A DNA stretch of 64,000 nt from positions 326,004-390,003 of the forward strand of contig WBMW01005656.1 of assembly GCA_013396635.1 (NCBI GenBank), read 5' to 3'. The notes beneath the pieces were generated by a model. The model did not search any database. It saw only the letters and a list, made by a program, of their open reading frames with translations, and was not told the DNA's origin. This DNA comes from Penelope pileata. Lineage: Eukaryota > Chordata > Aves > Galliformes > Cracidae. How positions within the stretch are numbered: position 1 is the first letter of the stretch; each line of letters begins with the position of its first letter. Below, piece after piece: positions 11,013-25,354 of this stretch. Position numbers and translations under genes: made by a program.

Positions 11013-14000
11013 CTGCAAAGGAAGAACTGAATGTTAGTTAAAAATCAGAAGATGCCTGTGAAAGGCTCTTATTCTGGGTCTAGCAGACTCTACAAAGAAA
11101 AGTAACTAACATACAGACTAGAATTATCACCTTCTGTTACAGCTTTGCTCACTGAAGTTTATTTTCTCATCTCAAAGGCAATGCTCACAGAAATAATGCT
11201 GTAAATAGGCATTAAATTGGTCATCTTGCTATACTAGCACACAGGTACAATTCAGCACCTCTCACTAGCCCACCTTGAAGCCAGAAGTGTTTGCTAGAAT
11301 GTGTATCTAAATGCTTCAAGTAAATCACAGGACAAAATGATGCACTAATTAAATGAATGTAGCAAAAGCTATTCTGACAAATTGGTTAGTGATGCTTGAA
11401 ATAGATGCATGCTAATACATCAGTCCAGCTGTGGCTTTGCATTACGGACATGTTAGAAAGGAGGTGGCTGAGAACTCACTTAAAAGGAGCAGGCTACTCA
11501 CGGTCAGCATAGGCAGGGTTGTTGTAGTAAATACTCCCTGAGGCTTCATTGTAGCCACATAACACGATGAAATGGCCCTGGTAGTCAGGATTCCTGCAGA
11601 AGCACTTCTGTCCAATGGGTAGGAAGCAGCAGTATTTGACAGGACTTGAGCAAAGATCACACAACAACAGGACTGCATTCACAAGGACAATGGCTACATG
11701 ACCTTGGGACAGGTGTTTTTGGATGTCTTGAATTGTTACTGTGCTGCACGAAAAAAAAATCAGGCATTTATTTACAGGTTTAGGAAACTCACTGGTTTTC
11801 AGTGAAGTTAAAACCTCCAAGCTTTGCTACAGACAAAGCCTGATAAAACCTACGTCTCTTGATCTCACTGATGCTTCTGAAGTGCAGAGCAACAGCACTG
11901 GATTCTGCAATACTGTAAATGTAATCTCAGAACGTATCAGATGTCTGGAAGAAGAGTATTCAAGGAACTGGCAACTTAATCAGTAACTTGAGAGACTTGT
12001 GGGAAAATGTTCTACCCTGCCATTAGAACTGAGTGCTTAAAGATTGTTTAATCACTAACCAACTTAATACACACACACCCACATTTGCCTCTGTCATGAA
12101 TATGCATCTCCCCCAGTTACAGGTTTGCACTACCTGATTCTTCTGAGGCTCTGTTTCTATAGTACCTCCCACTGAGAACAAGTACTAGCAAAACAAAGCC
12201 TATAATCTCACCTGTTAAAAGCTGCCCTTCACTGTGTATTCCATATGCATTAGAACTCATCCCTGGGATGTGTTTCAGGTGTAGGGCTGTGCGCCGTACC
12301 TGACTGAACTTGTGCTTTTTAATCTTTCCAGTGCTGCTTCTCCTCTGTGGTGCCCCAAGCTCAGTACTGCACAGGTAGATATTTGCTCTGTCCCTGCCTT
12401 GATCAAGGACACAATCTTTAAGATTTCTAAAGCAAGATGGACTGACTGTCCCTTCTCTCTTGACGCGGTTCTACTTAAACAGCTGGTGCCATACAGACTC
12501 TGTATACGTTAAAAAGGACACTTAACAATTCTGTTAAATAAAAGTTGCATTGCAGCATTCAAATAATGTGGCTGCCCTGTACCCTCTCTCCTTTTCTTAT
12601 GCTTAATCATTCATCCCACTTGGACAATAGAGATCTAAATCCAACTTCCCTACAAAAGGGGATGCAACTCAAGCTGAACGTAGCAATACTTAGCTATTTC
12701 CCATCTAGAATATCACTGTCAGTTGTGAAACAGTCCTACAGTTTTTCCTCTTCTCCTGGACTTACAGTTATTTCATTGAGGTTCCTTATTTCATCCTCCT
12801 CTTGGCGAAGGCTCATATGCCAGCTTTTTCTTTGTGCTTCTATAGGAACAGAGACCTATAACCTTTGCATAGCTCTAGGGGCAATAGGTTGTGTGTCCAC
12901 ACAGCATTCTCCTTAATTCATATGACAATGGTACTTAACAATGGCCAATTAAAACACTGTAGGCATTCCCTACTGGATAATCTTAATGGAAAATCAAATT
13001 CAAAACGTAACAGTCAACTCCTGTCAGCATTTTCAAATCTCTCTGGTGTAATTTTTGCTCCTCAGACTTCATTGTTAACTGTGTCCATTCTTTCAAGACA
13101 TAAAGTAAAAGGACTAATTAACAAAAACGCTGAAGGTCTGATTTCAGTCTGTCTCACTGAGAGTTTAGCTCACTGACTCCAGAAAAACCATGGGGCCCAG
13201 AGTCTACAGTAAGAAAGGAAAGAGCAGTAAGCTTACCACTTCTCCACCAGCACCTTGCAGGCTTTGGCTTGTGCAAAGAGCTGATTCACTCGATTCTCTT
13301 CTGTGTCAAAGTGCTTCCTGTAAAATGACTGGAGACAACAGAATTTGTGAACTGGAAAGATGTTTACCTTAGGTAAACCACCATTTACAATCTCTGCTAG
13401 CAAGAGCCTGCCTAAGTCTGAGATCTGAATAAAAGAGTATAAAAGACCTCTCTCCCTTAGTTCACTGCTAATAAGATAAGAATTCCTGCTCTAAATTATC
13501 TGTTTAATTTCATTCCTGCTCACTTATTGTTGTAATTTCCAAGCAGTGACTATTCAGCTGCCACCGTGAAGGAATTCTGCGTGGTTTGTCCTGGACAGCA
13601 GGCTGTATCACAAAAGCTATGGCTGCTCTAGGTGCTCACTGGCAATCCTGAAGAGGCCAAGCCCTCAATGGGCATGGAGGCTGAGCTGGTCTCACCTCCA
13701 GCTGTGGTTCCTGCAGGTCCGGGCTGAGCTGTTGTGGTGGGGAAAGTGTGGAAGCCAGCACTGCTGCTGCCCAGGCTGTGCCTGCTCTGTGGACAGCCAG
13801 AGGGCTTCAGTCTCCAAGGCTGTTGAATGGTCTGTAACCTTGCATGAACACTATACGAAAACTTTTTTTAAAAAACTTTATGTTATGGAATCAAAAATGT
13901 AAATAGAGATGTGAACACATCTAGCTCTGCTTTGGAACTGTTCCCTACCAGTTTGGGCAACAGGGAGACCTTGTTGCCAGGAACTATGGTTACCTGTCAG

Positions 14001-15734
14001 TAAGGCAGCAGAGGTATTCTGGCATGATACACAGGGGTCCCTTTTAGAACTGCCTGCCACTCCCCAGCAGATGAGAATACTCACCTGATTTTTGTAGCCC
14101 TTGTCCACTCCAAGCGTCTGGGTGCAAAATTTATGCTTCACACCAAAGTGCCGCATTAGGTAGGCCAGGTCGATAGTCCAGATGCTCTTTGTTAAGCGGA
14201 GCTCCTGGATGGCTTTCTGAAATTCATCGTTGTCCAAATGATCCAGGTACCTGTGGTGTTAGCAGGCAGGGGAAGGGAAGCACAGATCTGAGGAGGAGCA
14301 CAGTAGGTGCTGTAGCCCAAGCCTCCACTTCACGGGACAGAAAAACAATGGGCTTGGTAAGAAGTAACCATAGAACAACCCACAGATGAGCCACAAACTT
14401 AAGGGGTGGGAAGGGAGTAGGGAATGTTTAACTGGATTTACTGCTGACTTTTCTCATTGGAAATGTACTGATATCCCAGCTGCTTTGTAATGCTAGAATA
14501 CACGATGCTGGACAGTAGGCAAGCTGCACTGAGCAGCAAGTACAGAGCTGTCCTGAAGGGCTTACAATCTGCACATACCAGAAAGGAGCATTAAAGACTA
14601 AAACTTGCTTCACGCAATAGATGAATTTCAAAAGGAAGAACTGTAAAGGAAACTGGTAAATATTCAAAGGAGGCTTGTCTTAGTCACTGACACAAAAGGC
14701 AACTGAGGGGAGGTGAAGTCTGGAGAAAGTTTGGGATGGGTTGCGAAGGGTGGGGAGGGGCAGTTACAGAGAGTTCTGGGAGTCAAAACAAATGGAATTA
14801 AATGCAAAAACCAACAATAAAAGTGGAATTGAGGAAGCATCAGGGCAAACAAGGTCAGGTCAGCACGGTGAGAAGATTAATCTTGAATGCTCGGTTGTGG
14901 ACAGACCAGTGTGGCAAAGAGGTTAAGGGAATGAAGAGGCAGAGGTTACAGTAGTCAAGATGGGAAATTACCAGCACACGGACTAACGTCTTGGCAGAAG
15001 GGATGGAGAGAAATGAAAATCTTCTGCTTCATATCTACTAAGTGGACATCTAAATAGGTATTTCTCCTGCACCTAAGCTCATGTTCCTCTGTGGAAGGAA
15101 AGAGGAGTTCAGCAGGACAGCTACAGGTTTAAAAAAGAAAAAGAACAAAACAAAACAAAAAGAAGAAAGAGAGGGCAACATAGTGCACAGCCGTGACGTT
15201 GAAATAACTCCTGGAACAAAAACCATTCACCCCACAGCCTGGGGCTCAGCAGGCCAGGGGCAGCTCGTACAAGCTGGGGGAAACCTGCCCGTCACGTACA
15301 AACACAGGCAGGCATTACGAGGCTCGCTGTGCTTAACACCAGCTCTGAATTCAACAAGGGGAGGGAGGGACAGCTGTGTATCAGCTGAAGCACGCCAGCC
15401 TGCACGGGGTGAGGCTCAGCGCTGAGCAGGTATCGTCCATCACTCACAACAGCTATTCAGGAGGTCTGACTTAGTGTTTTGCTTCTGGAGAGCTGAGCAG
15501 GGCCCTGGCAGCGGTAACTCTCTGTGGGTACTGAGGAAGCTGTGCCCCTGTCAGGCCACTGGAAACCCACAGCTGCTTCAACTCGGCTCCCCGGTGCCCC
15601 CTCCCACGGGCCGGGAGGTCCCAGCCCTCCCCACGGGAGCAGCACTTACTGGAGCACCATCCTGGAGCAGGCCAGCCCGCAGTCCCAGTGGTACAGCTGC
15701 TGGATGACCGGCACTTTCAGCTGCACGCATTCAA
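10921..15734 (-). CDS. GUCD1: GUCD1, guanylyl cyclase domain-containing protein 1 (first exon unresolved)
   Basis: Five minus-strand exons join in frame: 15650-15734, 14085-14250, 13237-13328, 11502-11743 and 10921-11012 (stop TGA 10923-10921), totalling 677 bases or about 225 codons. The product matches vertebrate GUCD1 along its length: VPVIQQLYHWDCGLACSRMV, TKSIWTIDLAYLMRHFGVKH, FCTQTLGVDKGYKNQ, VKYCCFLPIGQKCFCR, PDYQGHFIVLCGY, YYNNPAYADR and a C-terminus ending YGTDEDILFIYTDS. The family (Pfam Guanylate_cyc_2) is conserved in animals and plants. Its biochemical role is unclear despite the name, and the DCG, GHF and NNP motifs recall C39-type papain-fold peptidases. Intron phases are 2, 0, 2 and 1. 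The N-terminal dozen or so residues lie upstream of 15734, in or beside the CpG island and N gap. Confidence 0.94.
11502..11743 (-). CDS. GUCD1: GUCD1 exon 5 (GHFIVLCGY, YYNNPAY)
   Basis: Acceptor TTTTTTTTTCGTGCAG, donor TGACC/GTGAGT; 242 bases. It encodes TVTIQDIQKHLSQGHVAIVL through CDLCSSPVKYCCFLP, FCRNPDYQGHFIVLCGYNEA and YYNNPAYAD. The segment is unusually rich in cysteine. The His in GHF and the Asn in NNP align by eye with the C39 peptidase His and Asp positions (inference). Confidence 0.95.
13237..13328 (-). CDS. GUCD1: GUCD1 exon 4
   Basis: Acceptor TTGTCTCCAG, donor AAGTG/GTAAGC; 92 bases. It encodes SFYRKHFDTEENRVNQLFAQ and AKACKVLVEK, and ends in phase 2 within a cysteine codon. 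Confidence 0.95.
14085..14250 (-). CDS. GUCD1: GUCD1 exon 3
   Basis: Acceptor AACACCACAG, donor AATCAG/GTGAGT; 166 bases. It encodes YLDHLDNDEFQKAIQELRLT, then KSIWTIDLAYLMRHFGVKHK and FCTQTLGVDKGYKNQ, all conserved in vertebrate GUCD1. Confidence 0.95.
15650..15734 (-). CDS. GUCD1: GUCD1 exon 2 (HWDCGLAC motif)
   Basis: Acceptor TTTCCACTGCAG, donor CTCCA/GTAAGT. It encodes ECVQLKVPVIQQLYHWDCGL and ACSRMVL, and ends two bases into a Gln codon completed by the next exon. The cysteine in WDCG is where a C39-like fold would place its nucleophile. The reading frame is also open upstream to an ATG at 15939, through one ambiguous base (15781), but that extension has no resemblance to GUCD1. Confidence 0.93.
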
Positions 15735-15919
15735 CTGCAGTGGAAACACCGCGCTGTGAGCGAGACCCGCGCGGTGCCAGNGCGCCGCGCTCGCTCCTCC
15801 CGGCCCCGGGGGCGGCCAAGAGCGCGGCGGAACCCTCGTGCCGAGGCCCGCCGGCGCTGTCGGAGCCGGAAAGGGGGAGCTCCGCCGCCGCCGCCTTCCG
15901 ATTCCGGGGCGCGGTGCAC

Positions 15920-15975
15920 GGCGGGAAGGAGGAGGCCATTAGGGGGTGCGCGCGGCTCGGAGCGGGTGGCGGGCG
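15920..15975 (+). other. SNRPD3: Probable non-coding first exon of SNRPD3 (5' boundary unknown)
   Basis: A strong plus-strand donor GGCG/GTGAGT at 15975/15976 lies within the CpG island, upstream of the SNRPD3 ATG exon whose acceptor is at 16920-16921. The ATG exon has 24 untranslated bases before its start codon, so an upstream 5' UTR exon is required. The transcription start was not determined; the left coordinate is only indicative. Confidence 0.5.
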
Positions 15976-16017
15976 GTGAGTGGCGGCGGGGGCTAGAGCG
16001 GCCCCCAGCGGCGGGGG

Positions 16018-16582
16018 NNNNNNNNNNNNNNNNNNNNNNNNNNNNNNNNNNNNNNNNNNNNNNNNNNNNNNNNNNNNNNNNNNNNNNNNNNNNNNNNNNN
16101 NNNNNNNNNNNNNNNNNNNNNNNNNNNNNNNNNNNNNNNNNNNNNNNNNNNNNNNNNNNNNNNNNNNNNNNNNNNNNNNNNNNNNNNNNNNNNNNNNNNN
16201 NNNNNNNNNNNNNNNNNNNNNNNNNNNNNNNNNNNNNNNNNNNNNNNNNNNNNNNNNNNNNNNNNNNNNNNNNNNNNNNNNNNNNNNNNNNNNNNNNNNN
16301 NNNNNNNNNNNNNNNNNNNNNNNNNNNNNNNNNNNNNNNNNNNNNNNNNNNNNNNNNNNNNNNNNNNNNNNNNNNNNNNNNNNNNNNNNNNNNNNNNNNN
16401 NNNNNNNNNNNNNNNNNNNNNNNNNNNNNNNNNNNNNNNNNNNNNNNNNNNNNNNNNNNNNNNNNNNNNNNNNNNNNNNNNNNNNNNNNNNNNNNNNNNN
16501 NNNNNNNNNNNNNNNNNNNNNNNNNNNNNNNNNNNNNNNNNNNNNNNNNNNNNNNNNNNNNNNNNNNNNNNNNNNNNNNNNN
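16018..16582. other. Assembly gap (565 N)
   Basis: An uninterrupted run of N inside the GC-rich shared promoter, with a further single n at 15781. It falls in SNRPD3 intron 1 and probably hides GUCD1 exon 1 or its 5' UTR. Confidence 0.99.
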
Positions 16583-16655
16583 TGCGGGCTGAGGGGGCGC
16601 GGCTCGGGGCCCCTCCCGCAGGGCCGCGCTGCCTCAGGCGGCTGTGCCGCCCCCC

Positions 16656-16675
16656 CGGTGCGGTGCGGTGCGGTG
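16656..16675 (+). repeat. (CGGTG)4 tandem repeat beside the gap
   Basis: Four CGGTG units and a degenerate fifth lie about 75 bases right of the N gap, in SNRPD3 intron 1. Confidence 0.8.
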
Positions 16676-16945
16676 CGTGGGCCCGCCCAGCTCCGTTACC
16701 CGTTGGCGATCAGGGGCTGCCCTGGGTCGGAGAGGTGCGGGGAGGGCTCTGCCGCTGCTTTGAGCGTTTCCTCCCCGCGGCCGTCCTTGTAGGGAGGTTT
16801 TGTTAAGGCGCTGTCAGTGCCGTGGGGTCTCTGGGCAGGGCAGGAAACCCCTCCCGTGGCGGTAACGGAGCTGTGTAACCGGCCGCTGCCTCTTTGTGTT
16901 CTCCTTCTGCCCTGCGCCCAGGAGCGGAGCGGCAGCGCTGCAGCC

Positions 16946-19433
<2,488 letters not shown>

Positions 19434-19512
19434 TTCTGGCCTTGGCCAGTATGCTTTTTTTATTAGAGGGGTATTAACTTGACTATGTGTGCATTGGTAT
19501 CAATTTTTGTTT

Positions 19513-19518
19513 AATAAA
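19513..19518 (+). terminator. SNRPD3: SNRPD3 proximal poly(A) signal
   Basis: AATAAA 80 bases after the stop gives a short 3' UTR like that of mammalian SNRPD3. Further AATAAA copies at about 20069-20095 and at 20524-20529 could give longer isoforms. Confidence 0.7.
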
Positions 19519-19533
19519 TGTTTCTGACAAAAA

Positions 19534-22500
19534 CTTGTCTGCTCTTATATGGCAGGACTCCTCTTAGAGTTAGAGTTCTGGCTTCTTTCTGTAGCTGGCA
19601 AATACGTTATATGTTGATTTTCAAGTGCATTGTCTGGAAAGCAGTGGACTTAAATATCTGGATTTGCCTTTGTATTTTTTTGTGTGATGTGTTGAGTTTT
19701 AAAGGTCATCTTGCTTCCTTTTTCTTAATACTGCTGTTACTCACTCTAAGGAATTAGAAGGCATTCTTGATGAAGAATTTTTAAACGTTGTGTTAGCGTT
19801 TACAGAACATACAGCCGAACAGAGGCCACTTCCAGAGAAGCTTCATATGGATCTGCAATAATTACATCTTCAAAGCTGTACACTGAGCTTGTATTCTTGT
19901 ATTTCTAACTTTTCTCTTCGGATACAGGGAAAAATTTTCATTAGGAGCACTCAACTTCAGTATTTCCTTGACAGGCTATTTTAGCCTGAGTCTATACTCG
20001 CCTGAGGTGAATTATTTGATTCTAACCCTGTTAATAGTTCACTTGTTCTTTCCTGTTGCCTGGAAAGAATAAAGAATTAAAAAAATAATAAATAAAATTC
20101 AAGGATTGATTTGAAATGTTTTGTGAATCTAAAGGTGTATAGGGAAAATCACAGAAATGGTTATCCATTACAAAGGCTCTTCACATGGGCTGATCTTCTG
20201 AACAAAGCTTAGGCCTGACTTCAGCTTTTGTTTTTAACATCTATACACAATTACACAGCTCACAAGCTCACCTATAGGAAGCCAAATGTAGTCATAGCTT
20301 TAGTATATTTTGCTATAAGTACACTGTAGCTGTTCTTACCAACATTAATGGTTGAAATATTTAAATTGAACTCTTCTGTACCTAACTGTATGCTTCCATA
20401 CAGTCAGTTGTCAGTCTGTATGTGTATGAACTATCCAGCCCTGCTGCTCTGCTCTGCTGTGTTGACTCCCTGCGTGCAGACATGAACGTTGAACTAATGT
20501 ATTCACTTGTTGAATTGTCTGTAAATAAAGCAGTGTTTGATTAGCAGGGGTTTTATAGTGATCTGCACTTGTTTTATTTTCTGATTAGTAGTGATCCTAA
20601 ATATCTGCATTAGAAACATCTGTAAAATGTGTGTATGATATGCTTGGGCTTAATTTTAGGAACTTTATTGCCTTTTTGCCCCTAGATGAGGAACAAGTCA
20701 AAAGGCAAGAGTTTTCACAAAGATCAGCCTGAGAACATGGCATGTGAGCCATGTTTGTGTAGTAGTAATGCTTTCCTGAAGACAGCATTTCCATATTCAG
20801 GTGAACACCTAAAGAGATTTAGTGGTGATGTTGAACATTCTCTTCTGGAAATGTGTTCCTCAAATCCGCAGACACTCCAAAGAGAATCCTGGCTTGCACC
20901 AGCTGATCAGGCCCCAGAGTACATCTGTGTAAGGTTCTGACAAGTAGAAGTGCAGTGGTCTATCTGCAGAGCGCAGCCTTTCTAATAACTAGTAGAAACA
21001 GTTCATGGAGCTCTGTAATAATCAGCTTAGTTCCAGCTCTTACTGTGGGAGAGAAGACATCTGTTATTTTCACAGGATTTCCTTCCCGTGCCTACATCAA
21101 GGCTGCTGAATTTCACAGGACTGTTTGGAGAAAGACCATCTGAAAATCAACATGAAGCTGAAGCCCATTTTAACACAAAGGAGAAAAGAATTCCATCCTG
21201 CTGCTGTGCCATGAGCTTCATTGTAAAAATGAACTGACTGCTGGGAGTAGACATATGCTAGTGCCTGGGATCTCTGGGAACGGGTTGGTAGGTAAGGTTA
21301 GGTATGTTCTGTTGGCAGCCACTGGCTTCCCTTGTTGCTGGATAGTGTTGTCTGAGACATCTGCTTCATGAGCAGATAGCGTTGTATCTGTATCATACCT
21401 AGATGCATTCTGTTTGCAGCCTGTTAATTTTACCCTTTTTACTACATCAGATTTGTGTTGCTCATCTAGCGTTCAGTTTTTTTCCTCCAATGGAGCTACT
21501 AAAGTAGGGTAGAATAGGGGTGGCATATTACATCATTTTCTGTGTAACTTGAGGGAAGATCTTACAGGATGCTTCTTTGGCAGCTACCACTGCCTTCTGT
21601 TCCCAAAGCAAACACCCAATAAAAACCTGGGATTGACTAGTGCCACATCAAATTCCCATGAACATAACCTACTGTAGGATGGGGTGTTCAGAAGGATGGC
21701 CAAATTCTTGTTGAAAAAGGTGTCATTCTGGCAGTGACTAATGTACAGAGAGTGCCAAAGGAGTTTTCTGTCACCTTGAGTCAACAGGAGAGACAAGAAG
21801 TGCACTCACAGCTCAAAGAAAGAGAAATTACCTTGCTGGAACCATTTGGGGTCTGACTTCTAGAGGGTCTCCCTGTAATCACAAGGGAAAGCTAAAAGTA
21901 AGGATTGTTTTGCTGTTTGTTTATTTTTTGTAGGGATTATCCAGTACTCTCCAGCCTTCAAAGCTTTACTTCCTTTTTCTTAAAAGCCTCCAAAAAGAAT
22001 TCTTAATACATGGAAAAGGAAGCAAACCACACATGGGGAAATTGACTAAAATTATTTTTCAGAAGAGATTCAACACTTTGGCACGGCTGCAATTCTGCCC
22101 CAGTGGCTTTGTTTCTCTCTATTTCCTTCTGGCTGATAAATAGCAGATAGCCTTTTCTGAAGGGTAGATAAGAGCTGGTTTTGCAAAAGACAGGAAGAAA
22201 TGGCACCATTTTGACCACAAATTGCTCCTGAAATGGCAAAGGTTTTGAAATCCCAGGAGAAACCCTAGGCAGCACAACAGCTAAAAGCTGTTTAAATTAG
22301 AGCTGCCTGGCAGTAGCACATTTGTTGTGGATTATTTCAACTAATGATGACTGGCTTACATTTTCCATTAGTTTTAGATTTTCCTGTGCAATACCGAACT
22401 TCTGTTCTCTCCATTGAGACTCTCTCTCTTCCCTGAGATATTTGGTAGGGCGTTCAGCAGCACTGAGAGCAGAGGGGCAACCAAGAATGTCAGAGGGAAA

Positions 22501-25321
22501 TAGGAACCCTCTGCAGTTGGTTTAACTGATACACAACAGTTTATTCTATCTGCCTGAAGAAGCTTATACCCCTCTTGATGTTTATCACCCTTTATATGTG
22601 GCTGTCCACTGAACACACAGCAATGAGACTTTTTTTTTCCAGTTAGTGTTACCTTATTTTTAATCTTAAAACACTTAACAGCTCTAATCCACATCAGTGT
22701 TGACGAAGATACTGGATTTTGCATAAACAAAAAGCTTTGTGGTATGAATTCAAGTTGAGGCTGAGTCTAGGATGAAATGTTCCCACTCTTCAGAATGAAA
22801 GGCACTGGGAATTAGTGTTGGAAAGCTTGGAGTTTTGTACTGGTAGGAACAAAAGCCAAGCATCACTTAGCAGCATCTTACTGATGGCTTAACATTTGAC
22901 TAGATTAACGGGTATACGAGTCAGTTACAGGCTGCTCTGAAGATCCTGTGTGTATTATTCTTTCTTACAGTGTGGCAAGTCCACATTTCATTCTAGCAAT
23001 CACCCGCTAGATGGCCCTGTTGAGAAGAGAATGAAATCCACGAAACTAGAACCCTCTGGAAGGAAAAAATGCAAGAAATGTGGTATAAAAACCATTAGCA
23101 CAATGCTCTTACAAACTCTAGCATGAAAATATTCAGCTTATTTTCCTTCCTCTCCAGTGCTCCCAGAGGGCTGGCTCCACAGGCACCCGGGTTATTTCAG
23201 CTTGGTGCTGTGTGTTTCCCTCACACTTGGCTGGCTGGGCACGTGCACTTAGGTAGGTGGTACAGATTCCTCCTTCCTCAATTTAAACAATTTGTTTCTC
23301 TGTGATGGAGGACACTGTGGATGGATAACGCGTCTGTCCTTTTTTCCTGGTCACAGATTGCAGCATTTCTTTTTCATTCTTTGTCACTGCTTCGTGTCTG
23401 TGTTTATAAACCCCTTTCTGTTCAGTGGGTTTGGAGCTCACTGTAGCTTCCTGCTTTTGACAGAGAGAAACTGCTACTGGCCTGAAGCTTTGTGAATTTA
23501 GGGTTTGATATAAGCAGTGTAGGTGCCTTTGAAGTACTCATGTGGGACAGAGAAGCTACACTGCAGCCATGCAAAATGCATGGAGAAGTTCAGGTAGAAA
23601 CTCACCTGTTCTTCCCAAATGAAAAATGAGGTTGTGCTCTTGTACAAAACCAGGAGGATGCTCTGGTAACAGCAGCAAAGAGTTAAATGGTTGGAGAAGG
23701 TATCACTTGAAAAAATAGCTTTGCGCAGGATTGTGGGACTTTTCCTCACTGACCAGGTGCTTTCATCCCTTACATGTGCAGTCCTGCTCTCCAGGTGTGT
23801 TTAACTTCCATTTGATCCTAAAGCTGTACTTCAGTTTCAGGGAAACTGCAAAATACCAGGCTGAGAGGTCTTGAATTGCAAATGGGAGACTGGGAAGGGA
23901 TGCCCCATAGATGAGGTAAGTGGCAAGCTATCGTATCTCTTCTTTGAGTCTAATTTCATGCCACATTGTAAAAGCCCGGTTCTCTAGGGTTACAAAACTT
24001 GATTTATACCAATTCAATACTGTGGGAGAGGCCACAGCCTCTTAATCTCTTCTGTCTGCCAGTGAAAGGCAGAAATAAAGGGATGTGGCCCCTGGATCTC
24101 CAGTGCCCTCCAGAAAACCTCTTCTAGAAGGGCAGAATGGAGTGGGAGATGAGAGATTCTGGTGCTGGTAGTCAGGATAACTGTACAGTCACTATCTCAC
24201 TGCTATTCAAAACTTCACAGTGAGCTTTCATTTAAAGTAGAGATGTCCTGTTTGCTTTTGCCATTGTAATGTGAACAAGGTCAAAAGGTTCACATCCCAG
24301 TGGAGTAATGCTTTGGTAATGTAGCAACAGGGGAGTTCTGAGGTCTACAAACAAGCATCAAGAATTTGGTTGCCCATTTCTCAGCCATTTGCTGAAATGG
24401 AGGAAGGGTTTTCCCAGAGTTCTTTGATGTTTCTGTGCTCAGAAAGGCAAAATATAAAATCTGGTTTTGCACCTTTTTGCAGATAAACTGATTTCAGACA
24501 TAGGGGCTGATCCTTCTCCTTTCAGCAGATTAGATAATGCTAACTTTATGGAACCATTCTGCTCTCCATGTTTCTTTGAGAGGAAATACAGATACACTAC
24601 ATTTAAAACATGATCTTGCCTTAAAACAAATTCTCCTATGGGCAATGTTGTAGATTGCTTTGCAAGTAAGAAGATATTTTTCCCCACCTCCTAATCTGCT
24701 CAGGGACAGACAACACCTGTGGACAGAAGTGCTGCTGTATGAATACAGCATGCTGGTGCCTGAAGCTGCCAAAGCTACGCTTGTCTGCAAGTACAAAGCC
24801 AGACCAAGTTGCATTTTAACTGCTTCAAGCATCCTGTCATTGCCTGGTTCTGCAATAATGTTTTTTCATAGTGTCCAGAATACCTTGGAGGTAATGGATA
24901 GGGAAGTGCTCCCTTCCTCCACTCATCCTAGCTGTTCCTCAAAGACTAGAGTATGGGATTGTTTAACTCAGGGTGGGGACTATGTTAGCGTACCCTGTGT
25001 CCAGTAGGTCTGGGGTGGTTTTTGCTCCACCTAATTTAAACATTTAACAGGAGAAGTATTTTGGTTCTGTGTGTGAATTGGTTGTTCCTGTTAGGCTATT
25101 ATTCCTGGCACAGGGCAAGTCATTGCATAAGCAAGCATTGTGCAGTCCTCTGCTGCTCAGCAGAGACTGTCAAATAGGAGTCTATGAAAAGTGGAGGTCT
25201 TCCAGCATCATTAATTCAGGGGAGAATGTTGAAACCCTGGCAAAGAAACAGATTGTATCCAGAAGATGTGTAGTTATGCTGGGAGAAATGAAAAGAATGG
25301 CAGAAAAACACCATTATTCTC

Positions 25322-25354
<33 letters not shown>

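Noticed and set aside
13556..13850. GC-rich block in GUCD1 intron as an extra exon or repeat
   Set aside because: The GUCD1 reading frame is complete without it, and no repeat consensus was recognised.
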